From: Xanthomonas prunicola
Lineage (GTDB): Bacteria > Pseudomonadota > Gammaproteobacteria > Xanthomonadales > Xanthomonadaceae
DNA length: 64,000 bases
Assembly (NCBI RefSeq): GCF_002846205.1
Contig: NZ_PHKV01000004.1
Coordinates: forward strand, 124,001 to 188,000
Direction of reading: 5' to 3'
In this document: positions 63,389 to 64,000 of the stretch, in pieces
How the letters are laid out: every line of letters starts with the position of its first letter
Position numbering within the stretch: position 1 is the first letter of the stretch
Program-made: the position numbers and the translations under genes
Notes under the pieces: model-generated
What the model was told of the DNA's origin: nothing
Database searches by the model: none
What the model saw: only the letters and a program-made list of their open reading frames with translations

Positions 63389-64000
63389 TCACCACAGCGC
63401 ATCGCGCAGCCGATACCAGCTCATCGCGGCCACCAGCAGCGGAGTGCGCAGCCGCTGCCCGCCCGGGAACGGACGGTGCGGGATGCGTTCGAACACGTCC
63501 AGGCGCTGGCTCTGGCCGGCGATGGCCTCGGCGATGACATGGCCGGCCAGGCCGGTGGCAGCCACGCCATGCCCTGAGAAGCCCTGCGCGAAGTACAGGT
63601 TTGGCGCCAGCCGGCCCCAATGCGGTGCACGGTTGCGCGAGATGTCTACGTAGCCGCCCCACAGCGTTTCCAGCGGTACATCGTGCAGCTGCGGAAATAC
63701 CGTGTGCATGCGCTGGGTCATCAGGCGCTGCAGGCCCGCGGGCGGGCGCGAGGAGTAGCTGGCACGCCCGCCGAACAGCAGGCGGTGGTCGGCACTGAGC
63801 CGGTAGTAATCCAGTGCCCAGTTGGTATCGGCCACCGCCATGTCGTTGGCGATCAGTGCGCGCGCGCGCGCTTGGCCCAGCGGCGGTGTCGCACCGACAT
63901 AGGTACCGACCGGCATGATGCGGTGCTCCAGCGTCGGGGCGATGCCGTGCAGCAGGGCATTGCCGGCGATCACCCCGAAGTCGGCGGTGACGCTGCCGTG
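63389..64000 (-). CDS. FAD-dependent amine oxidoreductase (PuuB/OrdL-like), partial
   Basis: The C-terminal ~203 residues of a DAO-fold flavoenzyme; the frame is open to the window edge, so the N-terminus with the FAD-binding Rossmann motif lies outside. Visible parts are VIAGNALLHGIAPTLEHRIM then PVGTYVGATPPLG, matching gamma-glutamylputrescine oxidoreductase-type enzymes, and DTNWALDYYRLSADHRLLFG near the middle. GGYVDISRNRAPHWGRLAPN and YFAQGFSGHGVAATGLAGHV form the C-terminal FAD-contact motif. It probably oxidises a polyamine-derived or other secondary amine. Its stop is 85 bp from the start of the diguanylate cyclase on the same strand, and the two genes may be co-transcribed. Confidence 0.85.
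   Translation of the reverse strand, partial: HGSVTADFGVIAGNALLHGIAPTLEHRIMPVGTYVGATPPLGQARARALIANDMAVADTNWALDYYRLSADHRLLFGGRASYSSRPPAGLQRLMTQRMHTVFPQLHDVPLETLWGGYVDISRNRAPHWGRLAPNLYFAQGFSGHGVAATGLAGHVIAEAIAGQSQRLDVFERIPHRPFPGGQRLRTPLLVAAMSWYRLRDALW

Overview
The window is high-GC, gene-dense chromosome of a gammaproteobacterium, almost certainly a Xanthomonas or close relative. The evidence is the queA-tgt-yajC-secDF block, the fused fruB-fruK-fruA-oprB fructose operon with a divergent FruR, the large NAD-dependent glutamate dehydrogenase, dispersed intergenic repeats of xanthomonad type, and IS5/IS3-type transposase remnants. No rRNA, tRNA or CRISPR array was seen.

Layout. 1-3473: a DXD glycosyltransferase, a class-III aminotransferase and a divergent Lrp/AsnC regulator with a perfect palindrome between them. 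3474-9692: tRNA queuosine genes (queA, tgt) and the Sec accessory genes (yajC, secD, secF), closed by a strong terminator. 9693-19311: an accessory island. It opens with two integron gene cassettes bounded by 59/60-bp attC sites, with no integrase in the window, followed by a truncated third cassette and fused IS remnants. It continues with a duplicated immunity/toxin module: two Imm11-like genes, the first followed by a broken toxin start and the second by an intact 1336-residue protein with an N-terminal AHH-like HNH nuclease motif. 19318-27299: fructose uptake (OprB porin, FruA, FruK, FruB) controlled by FruR through two visible operators. 27650-32900: a TetR-controlled RND efflux pair. 33142-38200: NAD-glutamate dehydrogenase. 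38300-39060: an AT-rich islet with a small secreted protein. 39054-43122: an oxidoreductase broken by a 22-bp tandem duplication, two short-chain dehydrogenases and a TetR regulator with twin operator-like repeats. 43187-44614: an MFS exporter. 45142-50257: a hybrid histidine kinase paired with an HD-GYP c-di-GMP phosphodiesterase. 50399-54234: a DUF445 protein, a ParB-like protein and an omega-amino-acid transaminase. 54762-59906: an oxalate/formate-type transporter, fdhD, an FdhF/YdeP-like molybdoenzyme and a small winged-helix-like protein, probably one operon. 60416-64000: an MHS-type transporter, a REC-REC-GGDEF diguanylate cyclase and the C-terminal part of an FAD amine oxidoreductase that runs off the window.

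The conserved blocks are ordinary chromosome. Novelty concentrates at 9.7-19.3 kb (integron cassettes and the toxin/immunity duplication), with smaller points at 38.3-40.1 kb. Functions come from motif recognition by eye. Domain and family names for the accessory genes should be read as proposals.
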